From Pterois miles (taxonomy: Eukaryota > Chordata > Actinopteri > Perciformes > Scorpaenidae), in assembly GCA_947000775.1 (NCBI GenBank), contig CAMQGK010000565.1, positions 4,655,001 through 4,719,000 on the forward strand: 64,000 nucleotides of DNA, in the 5' to 3' direction. The notes beneath the pieces were generated by a model. The model saw nothing but the letters and a program-made list of their open reading frames with translations, did not search any database and had not been told where the DNA came from. Positions within the stretch are counted from its first letter, which is position 1. Every line of letters starts with the position of its first letter. Position numbers and translations under genes: made by a program. Positions 25,116 through 37,200 of this stretch are shown piece after piece.

Positions 25116-26225
25116 TAGGGGCATGACGATACACTTATCTCCAAATACAATACAATACATTATATTGGGTTCACAATATCAATACGATACAATATAATAA
25201 TTGGTAATTTTAACAAAAACAAAAAGACTCAGTAACGATAGTTCGTAGTCCTGGTTCAGACTGAGAGGACAGACTCAGTAACGTTAGTTAGTGGTCCTGG
25301 TTCAGACAGACTCGGTAACGTTAGTTAGCGGTCCTGGTTCAGACTGAGAGGACAGACTCAGTAACGTTAGTAGTCCTGGTTCAGACTGAGAGGACAGACT
25401 TAGTAACGTTAGTAGTCCTGGTTCAGACTGAGAGGACAGACTCAGTAACGTCAGTAGTCCTGGTTCAGACTGAGAGGACAGACTCAGTAACGTTAGTAGT
25501 CCTGGTTCAGACTGAGAGGACAGACTCAGTAACGTTAGTAGTCCTGGTTCAGACTGAGAGGACAGACTCAGTCGCATTAGTTAGTAGTCCTGGTTCAGAC
25601 TGAGAGGACAGACTCAGTAACGTTAGTAGTCCTGGTTCAGACTGAGAGGACAGACTCAGTCGCATTAGTTAGTAGTCCTGGTTCAGAGGACAGACTCAGT
25701 AGCGTTAGTTAGTACTCCTGGTTCAAAGGACAGACTCAGTAACGTCAGTAGTCCTGGTTCAGACTGAGAGGACAGACTCAGTAACGTTAGTAGTCCTGGT
25801 TCAGACTGAGAGGACAGACTCAGTCGCATTAGTTAGTGGTCCTGGTTCAGACTGAGAGGACAGACTCAGTAACGTTAGTAGTCCTGGTTCAGACTGAGAG
25901 GACAGACTCAGTCGCATTAGTTAGTAGTCCTGGTTCAGAGGACAGACTCAGTAGCGTTAGTTAGTACTCCTGGTTCAAAGGACAGACTCAGTAGCATTAG
26001 TTAGTAGCTGCCTGTCTGAAGCATGGTAATCCTCACTGTTGATTGGCTATTGCTTATGACATGTAAACCAATCAGACAATGCTGTAGGCGGGACATTGGG
26101 TCAGACTACACAGTGGAGAGCGCTGACAGAGAGAGAAGGCTGATCAGAGCCAAAGTAGTACATTTTTAAATCAATTTATTACATCCCAACGTCACGATTT
26201 CATATCGCGAAATATTCACTGTTAA
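25116..26225. mobile_element. hAT-like non-autonomous element carrying the minisatellite
   Basis: The left end TAGGGGCATGACGATACACT, followed by ACAATAC/CGATAC-rich sequence, and the right part with ACCAATCAGACAATGCTGTA and TCACGATTTCATATCGCGA, match a teleost MITE type with a TAGGGGTGTGACGATAC terminus as I recall it. The minisatellite lies between the two parts, so it apparently expanded inside the element. The right terminal repeat is missing. Confidence 0.5.
25224..26006. repeat. 42-bp minisatellite array, 18 units
   Basis: Units of about 42 bp share CCTGGTTCAGACTGAGAGG followed by ACAGACTCAGTAACGTTAGT. I count 18 CCTGGTTCA blocks. Variant units are 46 bp (extra TTAGT), or shorter with ACTGAG lost after GGTTCAG. 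A four-unit order at units 9-12 (25586-25715) recurs at units 15-18 (25838-25968), offset by 252-253 bp, so a higher-order repeat has begun to form. Because 42 is a multiple of three, a meaningless minus-strand frame stays open through part of the array. Confidence 0.97.
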
Positions 26226-29200
26226 ATACACAAACAGTTGTAGGGTGTGTGAATCAAAACCAACATCTGAAAAAACTCAATCAAAGACTCAAGTCTACTC
26301 AAATCTAACCCAACATGAGCCTGCCACTCTGTCTCCATGGTAAAAGGATTATGTCATGACTCAGGCATCTTGAGGAAAGTGAAGCCCGGCCCTGGTTAGG
26401 CTGTGACAACAAGTGACAGAGGGGATATCATATTTGTGAAAGAATAAGCATGCGAGCCAAACAACTAGACATATGACTGGAACAGAGAGCTCCCCTGTAG
26501 TACATTAGCCATGATGTCATGATTGTTCATCTTGGAGCCGGGGCAGAAAAAGCATCCGAACTGATCCTGGAGCTTGCATCACATTTAGATGCCATCAGAC
26601 TCTATATTTAAAAATGATTCACAGGAAAGGACTGGATACAAGTTACTTAACAAGACCCTCTTCTAACACAGCCTTTGCAAGGTATGTCCCTCTTTACATT
26701 TCTTCTTTCAATAGTATTTGTATTTATTTTCACCGTCCATGTTTCTCTTCCTCTCCCTCCATACGGTAAGCCCACAGCTCAACTCCCAGGGCAGGCAGCT
26801 GGCTCTACATCACACATATCGGAGGACAAAGGGGAAACTCCAGATTGTCGTGGTGAGGGCAGCCACCCGTGGCAGCGCTCAGTGGGATTCCGGTTGTTTA
26901 TGGTTGGCACTAATTACAGATCGGCCGACTCGCCAAGCTCTAGAAACTCCAGTTGGTTCAAAGACAACACATAACTGGTTTAGAAAGACAGACTGACCAT
27001 TAAAATTGTCTCCACTTGCAGTGCAATGAAGTGGCTTAAAGACATCACTCAGGCTCAAGCTCACACTCTCCGGGGGAGCCTATTAACTTGCGCATGGGTC
27101 ACAATGTCGCAGTTTTACTGCTGCTCACCCTGAGGGGTGATGTCATCAGCATTTTGAGTATGTATGTATAGATCTGAATTTACACTACAGGCTGTTTTAA
27201 AGGTAATCATGAAGATAATCGCCCTCTTCAAAGCTCTGTGTCTCACTTTACAATCACTGTAAATCACTAGTGGCAGCATTTTGTTTATAAAGTGTTGCAT
27301 AGGGGCATGTCATAGCAGGTATAAATGATTTCAAAAAATTTATTATGCACAATACTTGGGCCTTGGCCCACCTAAAAGGAACAGGGCCATAATGTTAATG
27401 TCATTAATTAAATCTGTGTTTACCCTGCAATGACACATCAACATGGCTTCTGGGTAGATTGAGCTTTATGATCTTTTGGAGGGAACCCCTGCACGAGATG
27501 ACTTAATGAAATGGGAGGCCTGTGAAAGACCCATGTCAGTGATTTTTAATCAATAATGGATATCAAAAACTCCAGCTGTGCTGGAAGTAGACTTGCCATT
27601 CAGACATACACCGATTACATTACTTGCCCACAACCCCCATCAACATTTTGCTTTTTTTTTTTTTTTAAATAGATAAAAAAAACATCTAGTTTATTTTCAT
27701 GTTTCAGCGCCAGTAGGACGACGGACGCTACAAACTGAAAGTTAAAGTGTTTTCACACACACACACAGGATGAGAGACAGTTGACAAACAAGACAATGGT
27801 GGAGGATTTGGTGTCAAAGCGCAAAGCAAAGTTGCCTACTTTGCAATATTTTAAATTAAACCCAATGCTATAAGGGAACCATAAGGTTAATGAGGCAATG
27901 GCTGTGCAGAAGACGGAGCTGTCACAGTGCACAGTGATGCCGGGTGGACACCTGCAGCCCTGCAGCGAAAGTTCAGCCGTAACACTCAGACACATAGCCA
28001 ACCAATATTAAAGAACGTTGAGCTCAGGGATGTTAATAATAAACCGTTAACCGACGTTAGGAACTTTAAGCAATTAACGCTATTGGTTAAATGATTTCAG
28101 AAATATTAATAATTAATTAAAAAGCTGGGCGATACCAGAGGAGTGGCTTGTCACTTAAAAGAGAAAAGCTAGTCCGCCTTAATAGCCCACCTTAAGAGAG
28201 TCTGAGTCGGACTTGCAGGATACAGAAGGTTGGCTCCCGTCTTGAGTTCGTTTGAGCGAAGCAGAGTTGAGGAGTTGAAGATTCGTAGCATTGATTCACC
28301 AACAAATACACTGCTACACCTGCGTTCACAGCTATAATGCCGCCACATACACACGTCTGTTGGACACTTGCTAAAGTTACACCGTGCTGAGAGACCTCAT
28401 GTGTGACAGTGGCGAGCACGAAGCCACAGCAAGCAGCTAGAGCTGGTAACGTCACACAAACACACATCGGACACTCGCTATCGTTACACCAGGTGACAGA
28501 GTATCGTTACGCCGGGCAGACACAGCTGACAAACTAAACTAAATGTGTGGTGAAGACTTTTACTGGGAAAGCAGCTGTCACTACACACAGCACTGCAGCT
28601 GGCGCACCGCTGCATGCAGGCACTAATATTGTCGGTTAATGGTTAATAAACAATTAATGAGGGTCGGTTACCCATTAAATTTCTTTTCAAAATTAGCATC
28701 CCTAATTGAGAGTCATCTTTTCTAGTACAATGTCCAGTGTAATCGGTAACCCTGGTGTTGCGCAAGTTTATAAACATGTGGGATAATTTCTTCACCGTGA
28801 CATCCCTAGTTGGACAGAATTCCTATTGGGTGGTGTTGCCACAGTACAAAAGATGATGGCATCATCTGACACCACCAATGACGGAGGGATAATAACACCT
28901 AATTTTCATTAAAAAATAAATAAACACTGGGATGGCGGCGTACAGTAGCTCACACAGCAAATATGCATTTAATTTAATATCCAGTCTGAGACTTGTGTTG
29001 CGTGTCATTCCCTCTGGTTTACAGGTTTTATGCCCCCACATTTTTGAACATCTGTACAGCATCTTGACAGCTGTGGGTGTATAATTTCTTTTCCCCACAA
29101 AGCTTTGACTGACAAGTTAACAGACAATCACGTGCAGAGGGAGGGCATGTGAACTGTTGATAGCAGAGACGAACATATGAAGAAACACAACCCTCAGAAT

Positions 29201-29944
29201 CACTATGAAAGCTAAAACCTGTGGATGACCTGTAGCTTGTTTGAGATGAATAAAAGAATAGGATCAGGTGTTAACCTAGGAAATTCAGCAAAAACAAACA
29301 GTAAAATCCAGCATGTGTGCTGGATGCACATGGATACACATTAAACACTAAAGTATGTCTCACTTTCCTCTCTGCTTCATGCTGGTTGTCTTTTACGATG
29401 ACAACGACCTACCTACGAGATTATAAGGGTACATTCTCGAGGATAGGGGTAATGCATTTAATTAAAAAAGACCGTAGGGACAAACAATACAACTTCAACT
29501 ACAACCAAATGTTACCTATGAAATAACACAGATCATAGTTTTTTTTGTCATTCAACAACATACACACAGTGTACATACATTAAAATGTAAGACACACAAG
29601 CGCTGACCTCATTTAACGTATGATATGTTTGCTCTATCCGTTATTAATCTTTATGTCCTTAACTGCTGTATAAAGTGACTGTGACAAACCTGTTTAATTA
29701 AAGCCCTTTATGAGGAAAGTCAGCCTGATTAAAATGCATGTCCTCCTTTCTGTCATGCTTCCACACCAAGCCCTATTCTTGCTTATACAGTAAAAGTAAA
29801 TTAACACGTCTTGCTTAACTAGCTGAGATGTAATGGGGGATTCATGAGTGTGTGTGCAAAAGAGATTTTAATTAAAAGGAGAGTGCCGGTGAATGTACTC
29901 TAGGATGATTACAGATTATACTATATATAGGCCTGTGTAATATA
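26226..29944. other. No gene recognised; one DNA element and a candidate conserved block
   Basis: Two overlapping frames at 26675-26996 have biased composition but no domain. 29600-29910 is free of obvious repeats and has TTAATTAAAG and GATTTTAATTAAAAGG motifs of the kind seen in non-coding enhancers. Confidence 0.45.
28025..28704 (+). mobile_element. Non-autonomous DNA element family B, copy 1
   Basis: The ends CAGGGATGTTAATAATAAAC and, reversed, TAGGGATGCTAATTTTG are inverted repeats next to TTAACC-rich sub-terminal repeats. Flanks GTTGAGCT and ATTGAGAG share TTGAG, a possible decayed 8-bp duplication, so hAT is likely. The middle contains CCGCCACATACACACGTCTG and no transposase. Confidence 0.6.
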
Positions 29945-30395
29945 CATATACTGTACGTTCTCTCAACGCAAAAAAAAAGCGTTTAAATATGCTGCTCCGT
30001 TCTCGTGGAACGTTATGCAGAAGGACCTGAAACTATCAGATTTTATCACTATGGGAGAATTTAAGTCCATTTTAAAAAATCGAGAAAATAGCACTATTGG
30101 TCGCTGTAACTGCTCCTACATTTTTTTGTCCTTGAGTCATTTTGATACTGACCTGTTTGTGCAGCACAGCTGCTGTTGTGTTGTACATATAACTGCACAT
30201 GCTATTTGTTTATTTGTCTATGGTGTGTGATTGCTGTATTGGTCTGTTTGTATTGTTTGTCTTTATTGTTGAAATAACTTTCTTGGTTGCCCTCTTGGCC
30301 AGGTCACTCTTGGAGAAGAGATTTTAATCTCAATGACTTTTTCTCACCTGGTTAAATAAAGGATATAAATAAATAAATAAATGAATACAAAAAAA
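29945..30395 (+). mobile_element. LINE 3' end with A-rich tail
   Basis: The plus frame around 30008-30090 encodes WNVMQKDLKLSDFITMGEF, the C-terminal end of a fish LINE reverse-transcriptase protein. The 3' UTR has CCTCTTGGCCAGGTCACTCT, TTTTAATCTCAATGACTTTT and CCTGGTTAAATAAAGG, then an (AAAT)n tail. It is strongly 5' truncated, as usual for LINEs. Confidence 0.7.
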
Positions 30396-30533
30396 ATATT
30401 TCATTTAAACTAAAAATATCATTATATGGGAAGGGCATACATTTACATAAATATTTAGCATTTATATGAAATTACATTTGTAATGATATTACGTTAACTG
30501 AGTTCTGGACAAAATAATTTACTGTCTAATGAC

Positions 30534-31318
30534 TAGGGCTGTCAATGTGAAGGTGATAATAACATGTTAATGCAAATTAATTTTGACGGCACTAATTTCT
30601 TTAATGCATTAAGGCAACTTGTGATTTTTAGGTTGTGGCAGACTCAGTTTTAAATCTAGAGTGAAGATACTGGTATCGTATGAAACTAGAATACCGAAGG
30701 AATATATTGGCGCCAACCATGTCGGTAGTTTTTTAATGACACTAAATTTTGGCGAGGAAAAACCGTCATGGCCATTTCAAAAGGGTCCCTTGTCTGTCTC
30801 TCTCTTGACCGCAAACACTGACACACGCTAATGTTAAATACACAACCTACAATAACCGAGTTATTCCTTGAGGGACTTCGCTACTTGTATAACACATTTT
30901 AGTTTAGAATACATCTTAAAAATACAGTCATCTCAGGCCTGCCAGGCTTGCAGTATACTGGCAGAATGCCTGTATTCATGGCCAATCAATTTTCTGTCAA
31001 ACGATAATATTGTTACATCGCCCAACACTAGATTTGAGCATATTTTTTGCCAAATGCTACGATAGTTTCTGGACAATATTTATCATTGTTTTGTAATGTT
31101 AATTGATTTCAATAATTCATGTGTGCATACATTTGAATAAAGCAGCATATTTGCTCACTCTTGTGTTGATAAGTGTATTTAACACCTGACAAATCTCCCT
31201 TTAAGGTTCATTATGAACAGACAAAAAATATATATGATTAATTTGCGATTAACCATGATTAACAATGTACAATCAAGCGATTAATCTCGATTAAATATTC
31301 TATTTGATTGAAAGCCCT
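30534..31318 (+). mobile_element. Family A element, copy 2
   Basis: The ends AGGGCTGTCAATG and, reversed, AGGGCTTTCAATC are inverted repeats. It shares ATTTTGGCGAGGAAAAACC, CATTAATTTCTTTAATGCAT-type and ATAAAGCAGCATATTTGCTC blocks with copy 1, and the right end has repeated GATTAA/TTAATC motifs. No target duplication is clear. Confidence 0.65.
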
Positions 31319-33167
31319 GATCAAAACATCTTCAACTTAAAAATGACTCCTCTAATGATTTCCGAGTTGGTTTACGACAGAACTGTTAGGCTACCGGCCA
31401 ATGTGTCCAATGCACTCCCGGCAAAATTACAAAACCTGACCAGGGCATACAGAACAATACTAAAAACCTCTAGATATAGCAAATGAGTCTTGTCTAAATG
31501 GGTCTGTCAGCTTTCCCTCCATAAATAACAGCCAGTCTAAAAAGCAGCTCATGGTGACCCTGAATGAGACCAACAGCCTCTTTGACTGCTTTTGAGCATC
31601 TTTGATCGTTTTTTCACACATCACAACAACCGCACTCGTTTCACATTGTCAACGGCACATTAAACAGAAATGAGAATCATCTCTCCTATTTCAGTCCTCT
31701 CTCGAGTGCTCTTTACACCCCAAAGACCACCTTGCTTCGTCTGATGCTGTAAGAGACAAACAGAGAACGGGTTTCCTCTGATCTTCGCCGAGTCCCCGTC
31801 ACGTGTCGGTGCAGGTGTTCTACTCTAGCACTCGCCCAGAGGGAAGATGCACTGGCGCTGGGGAGAAATATGCAAGCCATACTCTTCATCTACATCTTTT
31901 CTTCTTCAGCAAAAGAAACAAACACTTTCTATATTTTGACTGAAACTCCTCCTTGATGTTGTGCAACAGCACTGCCAGGGAAAAACCAAGGGAGAAACCG
32001 CTCCTGATAAACTGAACATCACATTCTGCTGTCCCAGTACTGAGTCCAGACATGTAATATTAACTGAATACCGGAGCTTGTTGTGCTGTGCTCTTGTTTG
32101 CTAGCCCCGTGCTCATTGGCTAGTTTGTGCACAGCCACTGTTCCTGTCAGTCAACAGTCCTCCCTGGATCACAGCGCTTCCAATTCCTCCTCTTCCTCCT
32201 TCCATGGCCCACATCTACTGGCTGAATGCCAATATCTGGGCAGGACACCCACCTGCTATCACAATGGCACGCTCTCGCACATACACCAAAGTTTCACAAG
32301 CAAGCAGTCAGTCTAAAAACCAAAACTTCGAAAGTCCGAATAAGGACTTCCGTTCCTTCTTGCCTCAAAGGGCAACATGCTTTCTTTCACACCATTCTCA
32401 GACAGACCCGTCACACTTGTCTCATCCCCTACGAACCACCAGCCAGGAGCCTGATATAGCTGTGGTATGGACCCGGGTGCAGGCCAGGGTCCTGGAGGAA
32501 TGGGAGTGTTTGTTTTCTTGTCGTTTCGCTCTTCATGTGATCCAGATCATGTCACGCACCGAACAACACGCAGAGGTGGAGCTGCAGTTACAGAGATTCG
32601 GCATGCACTAATATTGCTAATGAGATCACAGCATGGATGTGCATGAGTGTGTATGTGAGACAGCGACAGCAGTTAAAACAGGTAATTTGAGACGGGCCCT
32701 CACTCAGCTGGGCGACTTGGAAATGGGGTGAGTCTGCAAATTTAATTTGAGCAGCACCAACAGGATTATTTGCGGAAAAGAGTCTTGCTGTGTCAGGCAA
32801 GGTCAGGCAGCGGATGTTTGTTTACAAGTGGTGAGGTGCTGAATGCTGGGATGCATTTTGACCACGAATGTTGCGTAATGCCTTAACCATCCTGGAATGT
32901 TAAGTGACACGTACTGCGAGGCACAATTATTCCTCTGTTTGCCAGTAAGTTTACTTTCTTATCAGTTCATATTCATGTTCATTTTCAACCTAAAAATAAT
33001 TTGCTCTCACTATTTATTAAAAAGAATTGATTCACACACGTATTGCTTTCTTTTGTGATTTAGAAATTGATTTTTTTAATGCCATAATGAATGTATTTGC
33101 TTCATCTGAGTCTAGTGGAGGTAGAAGGAAGTTACTGCTTTTACTGATGTAGTCTGAGTAACATAAG

Positions 33168-33374
33168 ATCATATCCTTTCCCATATTTATAGTTACTTGA
33201 TTTCCAATTATATACAGTATATAGATATAGATATACACACACATTTGCATAAAGTAGCACATTTGCCCACACACACTTGATATGAGTTGACAGATCTCGC
33301 TTTAAGGTACATTTTACACAGATTAAAACATTTAATTTGTCAAGATTACATATTTTATTCGATTGACAGTCCTA
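33168..33374 (+). mobile_element. Family A element, right-end fragment
   Basis: Only the last 200 bp remain: TTGCATAAAGTAGCACATTT, CGCTTTAAGGTACATTTTAC, and the terminus ATTCGATTGACAGTCCTA. Confidence 0.55.
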
Positions 33375-34257
33375 ATATTAAGATTTACCACACTACCTAT
33401 CCTACAATGGCTTTTGGTGACCCATTTACTGCACTGTCTACATCCAAATAAATGATTGCTAACTTTGACTTTTTGATTACAATATTTGTGCCAACATTGG
33501 CCTACAGTATGTATGAGACAGGAATTGGGTTCATTACATTTTGCTTAATGGTCTATGCAGTGTTAAATGGTAATAACATGATTAAATGGTAGCTGCACTA
33601 CACTGGCAGTATATATTTCTGTCAGCTACTACAGTTCAAGACAGCACTTAACACAATGTTCCCAATACCTTAAATCAGCCAGAGCCGAGCTTCAGCTGTA
33701 TTAAAAGTCCTCTCTGTTCATCATTAAATTAGGACGACATTAGAAACTGACAGAAAAAAGACAAGGGGTCTTATACTGTAAGAACAAGAGATAAGAGGAA
33801 AAGCATTTCGAAATTTCACATTTGAATGGAAATAAGCGAGTCACGACGACCTACTTTAGCATTCAGAACGGTGGAGGAAAGGTTTTATACATGCAGTGTC
33901 AGGAAGAGCCATTAATACTACTGTGAATTTGCAGAGAAGCGCCACTCCCGCAACCCCCATCCATCTCATCTGTAATTTATGAGACTTCTATATTCCACTG
34001 AGCTTTGTCGCGATGCAGATGAAGGATCATATAGAATATTAGACCATAAACCATGTAGAGTAAATCAAGCTTCAAAAAAACACAGTTTACATTCAACACA
34101 CAAAGCTGTGGACCTGAAACCCAACATCACGCCGAAGAGTGTAACAGACCCATCGGTCCACTATAGCGCATCAGTGTCACATTTTTCCTCACAGAAACAT
34201 GCACATTACACACCTGTATTAATGTCCTGTACCAGCAGGGGGAAACAACGACAATGA

Positions 34258-34400
34258 CTTAGGTTTAGGCAAGAAAACACTTTGTGAAGTTAAGGGAAAA
34301 CATCATGGTCGCTGACTTAGGATCAAACAAGAAAACCCTGCGATTAGATTAAGGGAAAACATTATGGTCAGGCTTAAAATAAGTACGCAAACCGATACGT
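34258..34400 (+). repeat. Short two-unit direct repeat of dispersed family
   Basis: ACTTAGGTTTAGGCAAGAAA continuing to AAGGGAAAACATCATGGTC (34258 on) is repeated from 34316 as ACTTAGGATCAAACAAGAAA continuing to AAGGGAAAACATTATGGTC. A related TTAGGATTAGGCAACAAAAC occurs at 8330. Confidence 0.45.
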
Positions 34401-36719
34401 AAAAGTAAAACAGATGCAGAAAGAACGTAATGTCAATATGGGAAACACGTGACAATGGTCACTAATATAATGTGCAAAACAAAACACAGGTCTCCTTCTT
34501 AAAAGCACTGTGTTTGTTGGACCCATCCACCTCCCGACTCACCCAGAATAAATGGTCTTCTCACTTTAAATACTACGCAACTAGCTGTGAAGTTAGACTT
34601 CTGTTACTACACATGACATAGATCACACCGCACCTTCATGCAGACGTGTAATATTCGTGTATCGACGACACAAAATGTGACAGTGACACCCTTTCGCCCG
34701 ATGGACAGGTGGGTCTTTTACCCGCTTTGCGGGTAATGCAAACTCACGCAACCTCCAAAAACCTACCATTCTTCATCCTGAAGAGTTTCAGATTAATGTA
34801 CCAGATAATACCGAGGCCTGTAAGTGGACCCGATCCAGCCCTGTAATCTCCAACAGCAGGCAGAGCTCAGGTTCACCATGGTAAACAAGTCCAACAGCAG
34901 CAGCAAGGTATGTCTGAGAGATTTCAGGACAACACGTAGCATGTTATTTTCGGATGCAGGCTGAGTCTAGGAGAGTTAGTGAGGTCAGAACTTGGCCAAA
35001 AGCAAGTACCCCTCTGTGCTCTCAACACATTTGCGTAAGCCAATCACAGAGGCTTTGTCCTAACAAACAAATACTTGTGTAGATAGATCACCACAAGGGA
35101 GGATTATCCTTCCATATATGGAGTTCAATACAGTATCAAGGCAGTTAGATATTTTCTTCAGTGGACAACTTTCAGCAGAGTTTCGGCTTCCCTGTTTGGT
35201 GACATTTGTTCAAGTGGAAAAAGGGACTCTGATGGTCAGTCAAGGGAAACATGAGAGCAGAAGCCACTGGACCAGACTGGTGCCAACACTCCTGGATCAA
35301 AAGCCTAACTGTAGAAACACTGTTGATGCAGAGGATATTTTTCACCTGTTCCAGTCAGAGAGACACGGCGACAATGTTGTAAAGTGTGCACGTGTAGGTG
35401 TGCACACATGCTGGGTGGGCTCAATATGCATGCGACTGCATGTCACTTCTTTCAAAGTGTCAACAGCGCGTTTCATTTCTATTTCGTAGTTATTTGCTCT
35501 ACCCCATATCCATCCACACCCAGATTTAATCTCCGTAAATGCAGAACTGTGGGACTGAGCCTGAAGGCGTTTTTGCCTCTAAATGAAACTGGAAACTGGA
35601 TTCATCCAGGGATTTTGATCTCCCACCACATATTGTTAGGTCTTTATTGGCCATCTCTCATTCCAGCCTCAGGCTGTGAGCTGTGTTAGATCTCAGACTG
35701 AGGGATCTATTAGGAGCTAGGATTGCAAAACTCTGAGAAAGAGTGATTTACTCAGACACACATTCCACATTTCATAGTAATAAAGAAAGCACAGATGAAT
35801 CCAGTGAGGATGCAGCGTACAGTGCTAAAGAATTTATCGCAAAGTTTCTTCAAAGACAATAACTACGTAGTAGAAAAATTAAGCCGCATGAAGTAATTAT
35901 TGAATGACACATTCTTTGTTAGCTAAACTATTCACATATCTATAAAAACAGTAGGGACCTTAATTTGATATATTTTAACCACAATGCTGTGACACAAGGC
36001 TTCTGTCATAAGTTTTACTGCTATATTGAGTTTGCACTATAGGTGGGAAATGTAATTAACCTGACAGTCCAGCTTTATGGCCATTTTGTTTCCAGTCCAT
36101 TAATCATTCTGTGGGGTTATGATTTGATTTAGCCTTAAACAATTATTAATTACATGCTGGCTGCTCTGATATTTCCAGTCTACACTGCAGCTGCTTTAGC
36201 CACTGGGCAGTTCGCATGAGTTGACCTCATACTAACCTTTTACAGAAAACTCAATATTGAGAATACATGTTCTGGAGAGAAATTATATAAATAATCTGGT
36301 GGTCGAATATGTGGTACTGCAGAACAAGGAGTACTATCACAGTTTTAACAAGGATAATTACAAAAGAAATAAGGCTGTGTTCAATGAAATCCAAACATAT
36401 AATTAAGCTATCAACAAGATTTTTTGAAGACTGTGCCTCAACCTAGCTAATATGTAATAGGTTTATCACATAGAGAGGAACAGCGTGGCTAACTTATTGG
36501 TTATCATTAGTCCTGCTAACAGTCTAAGCCTGCTATTTTCACATTTTTCTTCTAACAAGGAACAAGCATTTAGTTAAAGCCTTGCCATGATAATACGATG
36601 AAAAGTGATTTTAACACCAGCTCATACAGTATATGCGTCATTGTAGCTGAGTATATCCATTGGGATACACTGTATGTATATACTAACAATGCATGACAAC
36701 TCATCTCTCATGGAAAAGA

Positions 36720-36960
36720 ATGTGTCAGGGTGCTTTCTCATAAGGGACCCGGGCCGAGTACACTTGTCCCCAAAGTCCATTTTGACTGATTATTGTGAAC
36801 ACTCTGTACCATACTTGGACACGGTTCATTGATCCGTGCCGTGGTGAAGGTGGCGTCGGTCACGGATCATGCATACCCGGGTACGGGTCGCATCAGGTGT
36901 GAAAGCCAACCGTACAGAAACACAGAAGCGGACTGCTGATTAGCACGGGTGATGCTAGCA
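36720..36960. repeat. G+C-rich interspersed fragment
   Basis: GGGACCCGGGCCGAGTACAC, ACCATACTTGGACACGGTTC and CATACCCGGGTACGGGTC stand out in an AT-rich neighbourhood. The near-symmetry of CCCGGG-containing ends suggests a diverged inverted-repeat transposon. This is a weak call. Confidence 0.3.
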
Positions 36961-37012
36961 GTCAGCGAGTAACTGTGAAACAACACATATCACAATGACA
37001 GTAACAGTGTTT

Positions 37013-37200
37013 ACTTAAAGGTGCAGTGTGTAGGATTTGGTGCCATTCAGTGGTGTGGTTGCAGGTTGTAACCAGCTGAGTACTCCTCTGTTCACTCCCC
37101 CTTTTCCAAGACTGCATTAACTCGAAGCCACCGAGTGCAAAATCGTGGTAACGCCATTTGCCTCGCTTGGAGGCCATGCTTAATCACCATCACCACAATA
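37013..37200 (+). mobile_element. MITE left-end fragment
   Basis: TTAAAGGTGCAGTGTGTAGG, then TTTGGTGCCATTCAGTGGTG and GTTGCAGGTTGTAACCAGCT, is the left end of a frequent fish repeat. The matching right inverted end was not found nearby. Confidence 0.45.

Noticed and set aside
25224..26006. Possible CRISPR-like array or repeat protein
   Set aside because: Repeats are directly contiguous 42-bp units without unique spacers, and the host is a vertebrate. The open minus frame arises only because the unit is a multiple of three.
26675..26996. Two overlapping plus frames of about 95 codons, one starting with a hydrophobic segment
   Set aside because: The signal-like segment comes from T-rich DNA, the two frames are equally open, and no domain, splice context or conservation can be shown.
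35118..35689. Overlapping plus frames of 123 and 101 codons
   Set aside because: No recognisable domain and no coding-like conservation that I can see; consistent with chance frames.
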